A stretch of DNA of 64,000 nucleotides, from positions 1 through 64,000 of the forward strand of contig JBOHUC010000087.1 in NCBI GenBank assembly GCA_050733935.1, written 5' to 3'. The number at the start of each line of letters is the position of its first letter. Positions within the stretch are counted from its first letter, which is position 1. This DNA is from JBOHUC01 sp050733935 (GTDB lineage Bacteria > Eisenbacteria > RBG-16-71-46 > DASYSL01). Below, piece by piece: positions 49,724 through 59,227 of the stretch. The notes beneath the pieces were generated by a model. That model saw only the letters and a program-made list of their open reading frames with translations, was not told where the DNA came from and searched no databases. A program made the translations under genes and the position numbers.

Positions 49724-52324
49724 ATGAGCGCACAAGATTCCAACACGGGACCGCTCGCGCCTTCCGGCGCGGGACCGCTGCCGCCTTCCGCCCTGCGTCG
49801 CGTCTGCGATCCGGCGTCCCTGGGATTCACGTCGACCGCGGAGATCGAGCCGCTCGCCGGCACGATCGGCCAGGACCGCGCACTCGAGGCCATGCGCTTC
49901 GGGCTCGGGATTCGCCTCGACGGCTTCAACCTGTTCGCGCTCGGCCCGGTCGGAAGCGGGAAGTACGTCACCGTGATCGATCTCCTGAAACGGCGCGCGA
50001 GCTCGGATCCCGTGCCCTCGGACTGGTGCTACGTGTACAACTTCGAAGAGCCGCATCGTCCGAACGCGCTCCGTCTGCCACCGGGGCGGGGACCGACGCT
50101 GCGCGTCGACATGGCACACCTGATCGAGGACCTGCGCGCGGCGATCCCGGCCGCGCTCGACAGCGAGAGCTATCGCGCGCGTCGTCAGACGATCACGGGT
50201 GAGACCGAAGCGGAACAGGAGCGTGCCTTCAACGAGCTGCAGCGCGAAGCCCAGACACGCGCGGTCGCGCTGTTGCGAACGCCCGTGGGACTCACGTTCG
50301 CTCCGCTCAAGGGCGAGGAAGTGATCGAGCCGGAAGCGTTCTCGAAGCTCCCGCCGGACGAGCAGGAGCGCCTCCAGAAGGTGATCGCGGAGCTCCAGAC
50401 CAAGCTTCAGACGATCCTTCGCCAGGTTCCGCGCTGGGAGCGCGATCAGCGCCAGAAGCTCCGCCAGCTCCGTCGCGAGGTCACGCGCGCAGCGGTCGGT
50501 CACGCGCTCGAGGACCTGATGCGCGCGTACGACGACCTGCCCGAAGTGCAGGCGCACCTCGAAGCCGTGCGCGAGGACATCATTGAAAACGTGCAGGCGT
50601 TCACCCAGGCGCAGACCGCGCCATCCTCGACCGACGGGCAGGGACCCGGTGGCGGCACGCCCGGTCCCGACGGGTCGGGCGGTTCCGTTGGACCCGCATT
50701 CGGCTCCCGGTCCGGCGGCTCCGGACGGTCCGGAGGTTCGGAGGGGCCTCCCGTGCCCCCGGGTCCCGGCGTCATCCTGGGCGGAGGATCCGGCGCTCCT
50801 CCCGGCCTCGGCCTCCGGCGCTACGAGGTGAACGTGATGGTCACGCACGCGGGTGCGCCCGGGGCTCCGGTCGTGACCGAGGACACGCCGAGCCACGCGA
50901 ACCTGATCGGCCGGATCGAACACATGGCGCAGTTCGGCGCGCTCGTCACCGACTTCACGCTCATCAAGCCGGGCGCGTTCCACCGAGCGAACGGCGGCTA
51001 CCTCGTGCTCGACGCTCGGAAGCTCCTGCTCCAGCCGTTCGCATGGGAGGAGCTCAAGCGCACGCTGCGCTCGCGCGAGATCAGGATCCAGTCCCCGGCC
51101 GAGCAGCTCTCCCTCATCTCGACCGTGTCGCTCGAGCCCGAGCCGATCGCGCTCGAATGCAAGGTCGTGCTCACGGGTGACCGGCCGCTCTACTACGCGC
51201 TCGCGTCGGCCGAGCCGGAGTTCTCCGAGTTCTTCAAGGTCGAGGTCGATTTCGAGGACGACATCGTGCACTCGAAGGATGCCGTCGCCGACTTCGCGCG
51301 CTGGATCAGCGGGCTCGTGCGCGACAAGCGCCTCCGGCCGTTCGACCGCACGGCGGTGGCGCGCCTCATCGAGCACGCGTCGCGGCGGGCCGGGGATCAG
51401 GAGCGGCTCTCGACGCATCTCTCGACTCTCTCCGACCTGCTCGCGGAGGCCGATTTCTGGGCCGGGGACGCCGGGCGCGACGTCGTCCAGTCCGCCGACG
51501 TGGATCGCGCGATCGCGGCCGACGAACGCCGTGCCGACCGCATCCGCGAACGCATGCAGGAGGAGATTCGCCGCGGCACGATCCTGATCGACGTCACGGG
51601 GGCGAAGACCGGCCAGGTGAACGGGCTCTCCGTGTTCGAGCTCGGAGGCTTCGCGTTCGGGCGTCCGACGCGGATCACGGCGCGCGTGCGGCTCGGGAAG
51701 GGCGAGCTCGTGGACATCGAGCGCGAGGTCGAGCTCGGCGGCCCGATTCACTCGAAGGGTGTCCTGATCCTCGCGGGGTTCCTGGGCGAACGCTACGTGC
51801 GCGACCTCCCTCTCGCCGTCTCGGCAAGTCTCGTGTTCGAGCAGTCGTACTCCGGCGTCGAAGGCGACAGCGCGTCGTGCGCCGAGCTGTGCGCGCTCCT
51901 CTCCGCACTCGCGGACGTTCCGATCCGCCAGTCGTACGCGATCACGGGTTCGGTCAATCAGCGGGGTGAAGTGCAGGCGATCGGCGGGGCGAACGAGAAG
52001 ATCGAAGGTTTCTACGACGTGTGCGCGAAGGCCGGACTCACGGGCGAGCAGGGAGTTCTCATTCCGGCGTCGAACGTGAAACACCTCATGCTGCGCACCG
52101 ACGTCGTGGAGGCCGTGGCAAACGGCCGTTTCTCGGTCCACGCGATCGCGACCGTGGATCAGGCGATCGAGATCCTGACCGGCCAGCCGGCCGGAACGGC
52201 GGATGCGAACGGCGACTTCCCGGAGGGCACCGTGAACGGCCAGGTGCAGGCACGCCTGCGCGAGCTGAGCCGGCTTGCCCGATCGTTCGCCGCGCCACAA
52301 GCGCCGATCGAAGGCCGACCGTGA
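49724..52324 (+). CDS. Lon-type ATP-dependent protease (LonB-like)
   Basis: 866 residues. An N-terminal AAA-like part has GPVGSGKYV (Walker A position 74-80, with Tyr where Ser/Thr is usual). It is followed by a coiled-coil rich section (about 150-295), a Gly/Ser/Pro-rich linker (about 299-365), and the second AAA region (HRANGGYLVLDARKLL, IALECKVVLTGDRPLYY). The C-terminal Ser-Lys protease domain holds GVEGDSASCAEL (Ser716) and GGANEKIEGF (Lys759). The layout matches the YcbZ-type LonB family, cytoplasmic. The stop overlaps the next start (GTGA). Confidence 0.92.
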   Translation: MSAQDSNTGPLAPSGAGPLPPSALRRVCDPASLGFTSTAEIEPLAGTIGQDRALEAMRFGLGIRLDGFNLFALGPVGSGKYVTVIDLLKRRASSDPVPSDWCYVYNFEEPHRPNALRLPPGRGPTLRVDMAHLIEDLRAAIPAALDSESYRARRQTITGETEAEQERAFNELQREAQTRAVALLRTPVGLTFAPLKGEEVIEPEAFSKLPPDEQERLQKVIAELQTKLQTILRQVPRWERDQRQKLRQLRREVTRAAVGHALEDLMRAYDDLPEVQAHLEAVREDIIENVQAFTQAQTAPSSTDGQGPGGGTPGPDGSGGSVGPAFGSRSGGSGRSGGSEGPPVPPGPGVILGGGSGAPPGLGLRRYEVNVMVTHAGAPGAPVVTEDTPSHANLIGRIEHMAQFGALVTDFTLIKPGAFHRANGGYLVLDARKLLLQPFAWEELKRTLRSREIRIQSPAEQLSLISTVSLEPEPIALECKVVLTGDRPLYYALASAEPEFSEFFKVEVDFEDDIVHSKDAVADFARWISGLVRDKRLRPFDRTAVARLIEHASRRAGDQERLSTHLSTLSDLLAEADFWAGDAGRDVVQSADVDRAIAADERRADRIRERMQEEIRRGTILIDVTGAKTGQVNGLSVFELGGFAFGRPTRITARVRLGKGELVDIEREVELGGPIHSKGVLILAGFLGERYVRDLPLAVSASLVFEQSYSGVEGDSASCAELCALLSALADVPIRQSYAITGSVNQRGEVQAIGGANEKIEGFYDVCAKAGLTGEQGVLIPASNVKHLMLRTDVVEAVANGRFSVHAIATVDQAIEILTGQPAGTADANGDFPEGTVNGQVQARLRELSRLARSFAAPQAPIEGRP

Positions 52325-53133
52325 GCCCGGCCCGATCGATCGCGCTCAAGCGAATCCTGCTCGCGCTCGACGGGCTCAACGAAGATCCCGCAACCCTGTC
52401 CGCCGCGGTCGAGCTCGCGGCCCGTCTTCACGTGGAGCTCGAGGGACTGTTCATCGAGGACGTCGATCTACTGCGCTCCGCGGCGCTTCCGTTCGTCCAT
52501 CAGGTCGACGTGCTCACCGGCGAGTCCGCCGCGTTCGAGAGCGAGCCCACCGAGCGCGGGCTCCGCGAATCCGCCGGGCGTGCCGAGCAGCGGCTCGCGC
52601 GCGAAGCGCAGCGACTCCACGTGCAGTGGACGTTCCGCACCGTGCGCGGATCGATCGCGGGAACCGTGCGCGAAGCCGCACGTCAGGTCGACCTCGTCGT
52701 GCTCTCGGAAGGTCCCCGCCTGCGCGGCGCCGCAGCCCCGCTCGGCCGGAGCGCGCAATCGATCGCCGGCGACGTGTCGCGGCCCGTGCTCGTCCTCCGT
52801 CCGGGTGCTCCGCTCGCGGGGCCCGTGGTCGCGGTCCTCGACGACGAGTCCAAAGCGAAGGCCGTGCTCGAGTGGGCCGCCCGCCTCGCCGCGCGCGACG
52901 ACTCCGAGGTCCGGATCCTCTCCCCCACTCCGCGAATACGAATTCCGGCGCCCCGGGGTGTCGAGTTCTCGTTCATCGACGTGCCCCGTCTTTCACGCGA
53001 GCACCTCCTCCTCTTTTCCGGAATGAGTTTCGGCGGAATCGTGGTCCTCGCTTCGAACTCCCCGCTTCTCACTTCACCGGGTGTCGAAACTTTCCTCGCC
53101 CGCCTCTCCCGTCCCATCCTCGTGGTCCGCTGA
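52321..53133 (+). CDS. tandem universal stress protein (UspA) domains
   Basis: 270 residues from a GTG overlapping the Lon-like stop. Residues 8 to about 160 form a UspA domain (ILLALDGLNEDPATL, VDLVVLSEGPR, LGRSAQSIAGDVSRPVLVL with the GX-rich nucleotide loop). A second, more degenerate half follows (VVAVLDDESKAKAVLEWAA, FLARLSRPILVVR). Universal stress proteins bind ATP in many cases. Sharing a message with a Lon-type protease fits a stress role. The end is followed by a 101-bp gap with the RBS-hairpin described below. Confidence 0.8.
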   Translation: MSPARSIALKRILLALDGLNEDPATLSAAVELAARLHVELEGLFIEDVDLLRSAALPFVHQVDVLTGESAAFESEPTERGLRESAGRAEQRLAREAQRLHVQWTFRTVRGSIAGTVREAARQVDLVVLSEGPRLRGAAAPLGRSAQSIAGDVSRPVLVLRPGAPLAGPVVAVLDDESKAKAVLEWAARLAARDDSEVRILSPTPRIRIPAPRGVEFSFIDVPRLSREHLLLFSGMSFGGIVVLASNSPLLTSPGVETFLARLSRPILVVR

Positions 53134-53200
53134 GCCTCCCCCAAGCTCCACGAAGATCACAACTTCCCGGGTCCGTTCAGCACAGGCCCAGAAACGCCGA

Positions 53201-53231
53201 TACCTCCTCGCGAACCTTGGCCGAGGAGGTG
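53201..53231 (+). promoter_or_regulatory. hairpin sequestering a Shine-Dalgarno sequence
   Basis: ACCTCCTCG (53202-53210) pairs perfectly with CGAGGAGGT (53222-53230), plus a U-G pair outside, around an 11-nt loop. The right arm contains the ribosome-binding site GAGGAGG; the ATG follows at 53235. Confidence 0.55.
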
Positions 53232-53234
53232 CCC

Positions 53235-53717
53235 ATGGCACGCGCTCGTTTCCATGCCGCGCTCCTGCTCCCGCTGGCGGTCTCGCTCACCGGCTGCACG
53301 AGCAAGCCCGCCGTCTACGACGGGAAAGTGGCAACGCACTCGATCGACGACTACGCGGAAGCCCCGAGGCCCGTGTACGCGAACCAGGTTCCCGTCTATC
53401 CCGGCGCGAAGATCAAGGACGCGATGGGAAGCGAGTCCTGGGGCGACACGCCCGAGAGCTACTCCGAGGGCATGGCGTGGTGGTTCGAGGTCGAGAGTCC
53501 TGGCGATCGGCTGATCGCGTTCTACGACGCGGCGCTTCCGAACGCGACCCGCGAGACCGGCGAGCATGGTGCCGTCATGTGGACGCTCCCGCCCGCCGGA
53601 GGCGGCGACGGCGACAAGATCGCCGTGATCGTCGAGGGCAAGGAGTTCCGCATCAAGGAGAGCGTTCGCGGAGGACGGGATCGGCTCCTCCAGAACGCCT
53701 CGAACCCGAACGACTGA
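53235..53717 (+). CDS. small lipoprotein of unknown function
   Basis: 160 residues. Lipobox LTGC puts the lipid on Cys21 after a short signal peptide. The mature protein has a periplasmic domain with AWWFEVESPGDRLIAFYDAAL and AVMWTLPPAGGGDGDKIAVIV, which looks like a small alpha/beta domain of the kind found in uncharacterised lipoproteins; I cannot name a family. The start ATG at 53235 has the strong GAGGAGG motif but it is held in a hairpin. The frame 5' of it is not coding. It lies between the UspA gene and the convergent Fpg gene. Confidence 0.75.
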   Translation: MARARFHAALLLPLAVSLTGCTSKPAVYDGKVATHSIDDYAEAPRPVYANQVPVYPGAKIKDAMGSESWGDTPESYSEGMAWWFEVESPGDRLIAFYDAALPNATRETGEHGAVMWTLPPAGGGDGDKIAVIVEGKEFRIKESVRGGRDRLLQNASNPND

Positions 53718-53731
53718 TCGAGAGCTGCGAG

Positions 53732-54685
53732 TCAGAGCTTGGAATCCGGCGGCCGTGCCCCCGCACGAGCCGCCGGACCTTCTTCGAGCTCCTCGATCCG
53801 ACGCGGCCAGTCCTCTTTGAGGAGCCGCGAGAGCGCACGATCCGCGAGAACCCGCCCGCCCGTCTGACAGCGAGCGCAGTAATTCGTTTCGTTCTCCGCA
53901 TGGACGATCCGCTGCACGGGTGATCCGCAGACCGGACACGGCTCGCCGAAGCGCCCGTGCACCGCCATCCCCTTGCGAAACGCGGTCACTCCCTCCGGAA
54001 ACGCATCCCCCGACTCCGCCCGCAGGCGATCGATCCATTCGCGAAGGACGCGCTGCGTCGCCTCGTGGAGGCGCGTCATCTCCCCGGGCGAGAGATTGCG
54101 CGCGAGCTGCGTCGGCGAGAGCCGGGCCGCGTGGAGGATCTCGTCCGAATACGCGTTCCCCACGCCCGAGAGAATGCGCGGATCGGTGAGCGTCCGCTTG
54201 AGCGTGTGGGACTCGCGCGTGAGCGCCGCGGCGAAGTCCTCGGGACTCGAGTCGAGCGGCTCGAGCCCGCCCGGATCGAGCGCCCTCATCGCATCCGGTC
54301 CCTCGACCACGTGGAGCGACGCCCGCTTGTGGGTGCCGGCTTCGGTGAGGGTGAGGACTCCCGAGGAAAAGCCGAACACGGCCGAGAGCGACTTCCTCGA
54401 AACTCGCGGTCGCACGCTCTCTGCGCTCTCCGAGCCCTCCGACCAGTGAAGGCGTCCGGCGATCATGAGATGGAGGACGAACGCGAGGTCGCCCTCGAAA
54501 CCGATCACGATCCGCTTTCCGACTCGTCCCACGGATACGACCGTGCGTCCGATCGCCGCTTGCGGCGCGGGCAGAACCGTGCGAAGAAGATTGGGCTGGG
54601 AGACTCGGACGGCCCTGAGCGTGGCCCCCACCGTCCGCCGCTCCAGGTGCTCGACGTAGATCGTGATGTCGGGCAACTCGGGCAT
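53732..54685 (-). CDS. Fpg/Nei-family DNA glycosylase
   Basis: 317 residues. These enzymes remove oxidised bases and cut the strand by beta/delta elimination. The N-terminus MPELPDITIYVEHL keeps the catalytic Pro and Glu, although the family's PELPEV is PELPDI here. H2TH features include LSGVGNAYSDEILHAARLSP, and the C-terminal zinc finger is C-x2-C-x16-C-x2-C (CPVCG...CARC), then GRVLADRALSRLLKEDWPRR. It could be mutM or an nei-type paralogue, so no symbol. It diverges from the adaptor gene. Confidence 0.88.
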   Translation of the reverse strand: MPELPDITIYVEHLERRTVGATLRAVRVSQPNLLRTVLPAPQAAIGRTVVSVGRVGKRIVIGFEGDLAFVLHLMIAGRLHWSEGSESAESVRPRVSRKSLSAVFGFSSGVLTLTEAGTHKRASLHVVEGPDAMRALDPGGLEPLDSSPEDFAAALTRESHTLKRTLTDPRILSGVGNAYSDEILHAARLSPTQLARNLSPGEMTRLHEATQRVLREWIDRLRAESGDAFPEGVTAFRKGMAVHGRFGEPCPVCGSPVQRIVHAENETNYCARCQTGGRVLADRALSRLLKEDWPRRIEELEEGPAARAGARPPDSKL

Positions 54686-54831
54686 GGCAAGAACTTAACA
54701 TGCCTGAACGTGCAACCCGCGCACCCCTCGCGCGTAAAGACTTTGTCGCCGGCCCTCCCGGGACGGCGTTCCCCACCGGTCCAGGTTCGCTCTCGTCGTC
54801 CGCGTCCGCGCACCGTTCGGAGGTTCTCGCC

Positions 54832-55944
54832 ATGGCAGTCCCAGTCGCTCCGCGGCGCAGCCGGCGCCGCCTCATCATCTGGTCCGCGGTGGGCGTCGCC
54901 GCCGTCGCGATCATCGCGACCGGGCTCCTGCTCGCGCGGAACGGCCAGGCCAACGGCGACAAGAACAAGAAGAACGGCAAGGGCAAGAAGGAGGAGGCCG
55001 CACCGGCCGCCCCCGTCGAGCTCTCGACCGTCGCGAAGGGCCGGATCGAGACCTACCTCGAAACCACCACCGTGCTCGAGGCCGTGAACAGCGCGGTGCT
55101 CGTCGCGCGCCGGCAGGGCCAGGTCACCGCCCTCCTCGCCGAGGAAGGCCAGAACGTCAAGCAGGGCCAGACGCTCGCGCGGCTCGACGACACCGAGGCG
55201 AAGATCGCCTTCGAGCGGGCGCGCGATGCGCTCGATCAGGCGGAGCGCGACGCGAAGCGGAACCAGTCGCTGCTCGAGCGCGGCGTCGCCTCGACGGCCG
55301 CGATGGACGAGATCACGCTCAAGCGCAAGAAGGCGAAGCAGGATCTCGAGCAGGCCGAATACGATCTCTCGCACACGCGCATCACCGCTCCGTTCGGCGG
55401 CAAGGTCGTGACCCGCATGATCAATCTCGGCGAGACCGTCACGCCCGGCCGCGAGTGCTTCCGGGTGGACGACTTCACTCCCCTCCTCGCGCGCGTCTAT
55501 TTCCCGGAGCGCGAACAGACGCGGGTGCGCACCGGGCAGGTCGCGGATCTCGAGCTCGACTCGTATCCGGGGCGCACGTTCCCGGCGCGCGTGACGATCG
55601 TCAATCCCACGGTCGACCGCACGAACGGCACGTTCAAGGTCACGCTCGAGGTCACCGATCGCGAGGGCGTGCTGCGCCCGGGGAGCTTCGCGCGTGTGAA
55701 GCTCACGAGCGGCGCGTTCGACAACGCGGTCGTCCTCCCGCGGAAGGCGGTCGTGAGCGAGGACGGCGATTCGTTCGTGTTCGTCGCGCAGGGTGACACC
55801 GTGAACCGGGTTGCGGTCCGGCTGGGAGCGATCTCGGGCGACACGGCGCAGATCCTCGCGGGAATCGTGCCGGGACAGAAGGTCGTCACCGTCGGACAGG
55901 GTGGACTCAAGCCCGGAGCGAAGATCAAGCAGGTCGCGTTCTAG
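54832..55944 (+). CDS. RND periplasmic adaptor subunit
   Basis: 370 residues from an ATG with GGAGG 8 nt upstream; the in-frame stretch from 54700 is discarded. A transmembrane anchor (about 18-42) is followed by a Lys/Asn/Gly linker, then a barrel-sandwich (VLVARRQGQVTALLAEEGQNV), a helical hairpin and the second half (HTRITAPFGGKVVTRMINLGE), ending in a beta-barrel (VDDFTPLLARVYFP). It connects RND pumps to an outer-membrane channel; no TolC gene is visible. Two RND genes follow in line, so one adaptor may serve both. Confidence 0.9.
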   Translation: MAVPVAPRRSRRRLIIWSAVGVAAVAIIATGLLLARNGQANGDKNKKNGKGKKEEAAPAAPVELSTVAKGRIETYLETTTVLEAVNSAVLVARRQGQVTALLAEEGQNVKQGQTLARLDDTEAKIAFERARDALDQAERDAKRNQSLLERGVASTAAMDEITLKRKKAKQDLEQAEYDLSHTRITAPFGGKVVTRMINLGETVTPGRECFRVDDFTPLLARVYFPEREQTRVRTGQVADLELDSYPGRTFPARVTIVNPTVDRTNGTFKVTLEVTDREGVLRPGSFARVKLTSGAFDNAVVLPRKAVVSEDGDSFVFVAQGDTVNRVAVRLGAISGDTAQILAGIVPGQKVVTVGQGGLKPGAKIKQVAF

Positions 55945-55998
55945 GGCGTCGCTTAACGCAGCGGATGGCCTGCCGCCACCGCCAACCCGGAGTCACGC

Positions 55999-58900
55999 AT
56001 GCGCCTCGTCGACGGATCCTTGAAGCGGCCGGTCACGGTCTCCATGGCGACCCTTGCGGTCGTGCTGTTCGGAGCGGTCGCGCTCACGCGACTCGGCGTC
56101 GACCTCCTGCCGAACATCTCCTATCCCTCGCTCACCGTCCGCACGGACCTCCCGGACGCGGCCCCCGGCGACGTCGAGCAGTTCGTGACGCGCCCGGTCG
56201 AGGAAGGCGTGGGCGTCGTGCCCGGCCTCGTGCGCATGCACTCGATCTCGCGGCCCGGCCAATCCGAGGTCACGCTCGAGTTCACCTCGAACACGCGCAT
56301 GGACCTCGCCTCGCTCGCAGTGCGCGAGAAGCTCGACCTCGTCGTCCTGCCGCGCGAAGCGAAGCGCCCCGCGATCCTGCGCTTCGATCCGTCGCTCGAT
56401 CCCATCCTTCGCCTCCGCCTTTCGGGCGGCGAGAACCTCCAGCGCCTCCGCCGCATCGCCGACCGCACCGTGAAGGCCGACCTCGAAGGCGTTTCGGGCG
56501 TGGCCGCAGTTCGCGTCGCTGGCGGCGAGGAGGAGGAGATCCAGGTTGAGGTCGATGCCGGTCGCCTGAATGCGGTCGGTCTCTCGCTCAACGACGTGAC
56601 GCGGCGGCTCGGCGAGGAGAATGTGAACGTGGCCGGCGGCTCGCTGACCGAGGGCCAGGCCGAGTACCTGGTGCGCGCGACGAACCAGTTCCTCTCGCCC
56701 GAGGAGATCGGCGACGTGGTCCTGGCCTCGCGCATCGACGGGATCATCCGGGTCTCGGACGTCGCACGCGTCGCACGCGGGCCCAAGGACCGCGACGTGG
56801 TCGCGCGCGTGGACGGCGACGAGGCGGTCGAGATCGCGGTCTACAAGGAGGGCGATGCGAACACGGTCGCCGTGGCGCGCGCGGTCCAGGCCCGTTTGAA
56901 GAGGATCGAGCTCCCGTCGGAAATGAAGGTCGTCCAGGTCTCGAACCAGGCGAAGTTCGTCGAGGATGCGATCAAGGACGTCGTCGACTCCGCCTGGATC
57001 GGCGGCCTGCTTGCGATCCTCGTCCTGTTCGCGTTCCTCAAGGACCTCCGCTCGACGCTCACGGTCGCGGCCGCGATCCCGATCTCGGTCATGGCGACGT
57101 TCGTGATCATGTATCGCTTCGGGCTCTCGCTCAATCTCATGTCGCTCGGCGGCCTCGCGCTCGGGCTGGGAACGCTCCTCGACAATGCGATCGTGGTGCT
57201 CGAGACGATCCACCGACGACGAGAGGAAGGCGACAGCGCGTTCACCGCCGCCTCGACGGGCGCGGGGTCGGTCGCGATGGCGATCACCGCCTCGACGCTC
57301 ACGTGCGTCGCGGTGTTCCTGCCGCTCGTATTCGTACAGGGCTTCGCCGGGCAGCTGATCCGCGATCAGGCGCTCACGATCTCGTTCTCGAACATCGCGG
57401 CCCTCGTCGTGGCGCTCACGCTCGTGCCCATGCTGACCGTGCTCGGCTTCCGGCGTCTGCGCGGCGAGCCCATTCCCGGAATCGGAGCCGCAGCCGCGGC
57501 CGACGACTCGCTCGTGGCCGTCCCGGCGTCGAGCGCGCCCCGCCCCGGGCGGGTCCGCTCGATCACGAAGTGGGCGCTCTTCCTGCTCCTCTTCGTACCG
57601 CGTCTGCTCGCGCGCTTCGTGGGCTGGCTCGGCCGGAAGATCGAGCCGGTCGTGCACCGGGCGCTCGTGCCGTTCGATCGCGCGTACGCGCGGCTCGAAG
57701 AGTCGTACACGCCGGTTCTCCGCTGGTCGCTCGCGCACCGGAAGGCCGTGCTCGTGGCCGGAGCCCTGAGCTTCGCGGCTTCGGTCGGCGTGGCGTTCCT
57801 CCTTCCGCTCGAGCTCTTCCCGTCCCCGAGCCAGGGCGAGTTCCGCTTCACGGTCCGCATGCCCGAAGGCACGGCGCTCGCGGTGACCGATCACTCGCTC
57901 GATCGCCTGGCCGAAGCCGTTCGGAAGGACCCCGCCGTCAAGTTCGCGTACACGACCGCGGGGCAGACCGATCTCTCGGCGTTCGCGGGCTCCGTGCTCG
58001 AGCCGAACCGCGGACAGATCACGGTCGTCATGAAGCGCGCGACCGATCGCAGGGGCGAGGAGCGGATCGCAAACCAGCTGCGCGCGGCCCTGTCGGAGGT
58101 CCCGGGGCTTGCGTACGAATTCGACCGCCCGGCGCTCCTCCAGTTCAAGAATCCGGTCGAGATCGAGGTGTACGGCTACGACCTCGATTCGCTGCGCCTC
58201 GCGGCGTCCCGGATCGCGCTCGAAGTGAGCGCTCTGCGCGGGCTCGAGGACGTCGAATCCTCGGCGCGCGAAGGGGACCCGGAGATCCAGATCTCGTTCG
58301 ATCGCGACCGCCTCGCGGCCTATCAGCTCGATCCGGCCTGGGCTTCGCGACTCGTCCGGAACGCAATCCAGGGGGAGGAAGCGACGCAGTTCAACGATCT
58401 CGACCGGAAACTCGACGTGCGCGTCCGGGCCAGCGAGGCGGAGCGCACGCACGTCGCCTCGCTCAACCAGCTCGCGGTCGGCACGCCGAACGGGCCGGAC
58501 GTCCAGCTCGGCGCGGTCGCGAATGTCGTGATCGACCGCGGGCCCGCCGAGATCCGCCGCATCGGCCAGCGCCGCGCGGCCGTCGTGACCGCGAACCTCG
58601 AGGACCGCGATCTCGCGTCCGCGTCGCGCGACATCGAGGCCACGCTCGCCTCGATCGACCTGCCCGACGGCATCCGGGCCGCGCTCGCCGGCCAGAATCG
58701 CGAGCTCGCCGAGTCGACGGGATCGCTCCAGTTCGCGCTCCTGCTTGCGATCGTGCTCGTCTACCTCGTCATGGCGAGCCAGTTCGAGTCGCTGCTCCAC
58801 CCGTTCGTGGTCATGTTCTCGATTCCGTTGGCACTCGTCGGCGTGGTGGCCGCCCTGCTCGTCACGGGAACGCCGATCAGCGTCATGGTCCTGATCGGGC

Positions 58901-59208
58901 TCATCGTTCTCGCGGGCATCGTGGTGAACAACGCGATCGTGCTCGTGGACTGCGCCAAACAGTTACGAGACGCGGGGCGGCCCACGCTCGACGCGCTCCT
59001 CGAAGCCGGCCGGCTGCGCCTGCGCCCGATCCTCATGACCACGCTTGCGAGCGTGCTCGGACTCGTGCCGATGGCGCTTGCATTCGGGGAGGGTGCGGAG
59101 GTGCGGGCACCGCTTGCGATCACGTTGATCGGCGGGCTGCTCGGCTCGACCTTGCTCACGCTGCTCGTGATTCCCGTGGTGTACGCGACGTTCGACCGTT
59201 CCCGCTAG
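55999..59208 (+). CDS. RND-family efflux transporter, subunit 1
   Basis: 1069 residues. Twelve membrane segments and two large periplasmic loops are clear. N-terminal KRPVTVSMATLAVVLFGAVAL is helix 1, VDLLPNISYPSLTV begins the pore domain, and helix 4 reads LGLGTLLDNAIVVLETIHRRR, where AcrB's DD pair is DN. This DN pattern is common in the SwrC/YerP group, so it is not an inactivating change. A 90-residue hydrophilic-hydrophobic section (GIGAAAAADDSLVAVP...) interrupts before helix 7. Substrate unknown. GGAG precedes by about 8 nt. It lies 19 bp from the next RND. Confidence 0.93.
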   Translation: MRLVDGSLKRPVTVSMATLAVVLFGAVALTRLGVDLLPNISYPSLTVRTDLPDAAPGDVEQFVTRPVEEGVGVVPGLVRMHSISRPGQSEVTLEFTSNTRMDLASLAVREKLDLVVLPREAKRPAILRFDPSLDPILRLRLSGGENLQRLRRIADRTVKADLEGVSGVAAVRVAGGEEEEIQVEVDAGRLNAVGLSLNDVTRRLGEENVNVAGGSLTEGQAEYLVRATNQFLSPEEIGDVVLASRIDGIIRVSDVARVARGPKDRDVVARVDGDEAVEIAVYKEGDANTVAVARAVQARLKRIELPSEMKVVQVSNQAKFVEDAIKDVVDSAWIGGLLAILVLFAFLKDLRSTLTVAAAIPISVMATFVIMYRFGLSLNLMSLGGLALGLGTLLDNAIVVLETIHRRREEGDSAFTAASTGAGSVAMAITASTLTCVAVFLPLVFVQGFAGQLIRDQALTISFSNIAALVVALTLVPMLTVLGFRRLRGEPIPGIGAAAAADDSLVAVPASSAPRPGRVRSITKWALFLLLFVPRLLARFVGWLGRKIEPVVHRALVPFDRAYARLEESYTPVLRWSLAHRKAVLVAGALSFAASVGVAFLLPLELFPSPSQGEFRFTVRMPEGTALAVTDHSLDRLAEAVRKDPAVKFAYTTAGQTDLSAFAGSVLEPNRGQITVVMKRATDRRGEERIANQLRAALSEVPGLAYEFDRPALLQFKNPVEIEVYGYDLDSLRLAASRIALEVSALRGLEDVESSAREGDPEIQISFDRDRLAAYQLDPAWASRLVRNAIQGEEATQFNDLDRKLDVRVRASEAERTHVASLNQLAVGTPNGPDVQLGAVANVVIDRGPAEIRRIGQRRAAVVTANLEDRDLASASRDIEATLASIDLPDGIRAALAGQNRELAESTGSLQFALLLAIVLVYLVMASQFESLLHPFVVMFSIPLALVGVVAALLVTGTPISVMVLIGLIVLAGIVVNNAIVLVDCAKQLRDAGRPTLDALLEAGRLRLRPILMTTLASVLGLVPMALAFGEGAEVRAPLAITLIGGLLGSTLLTLLVIPVVYATFDRSR

Positions 59209-59227
59209 CGGACGGAGGTCTAGGGCC

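Noticed and set aside
55993..58800. 935-residue minus-strand frame over the RND gene
   Set aside because: High-GC shadow with Arg/Glu/His bias; the + strand RND protein is unmistakable.
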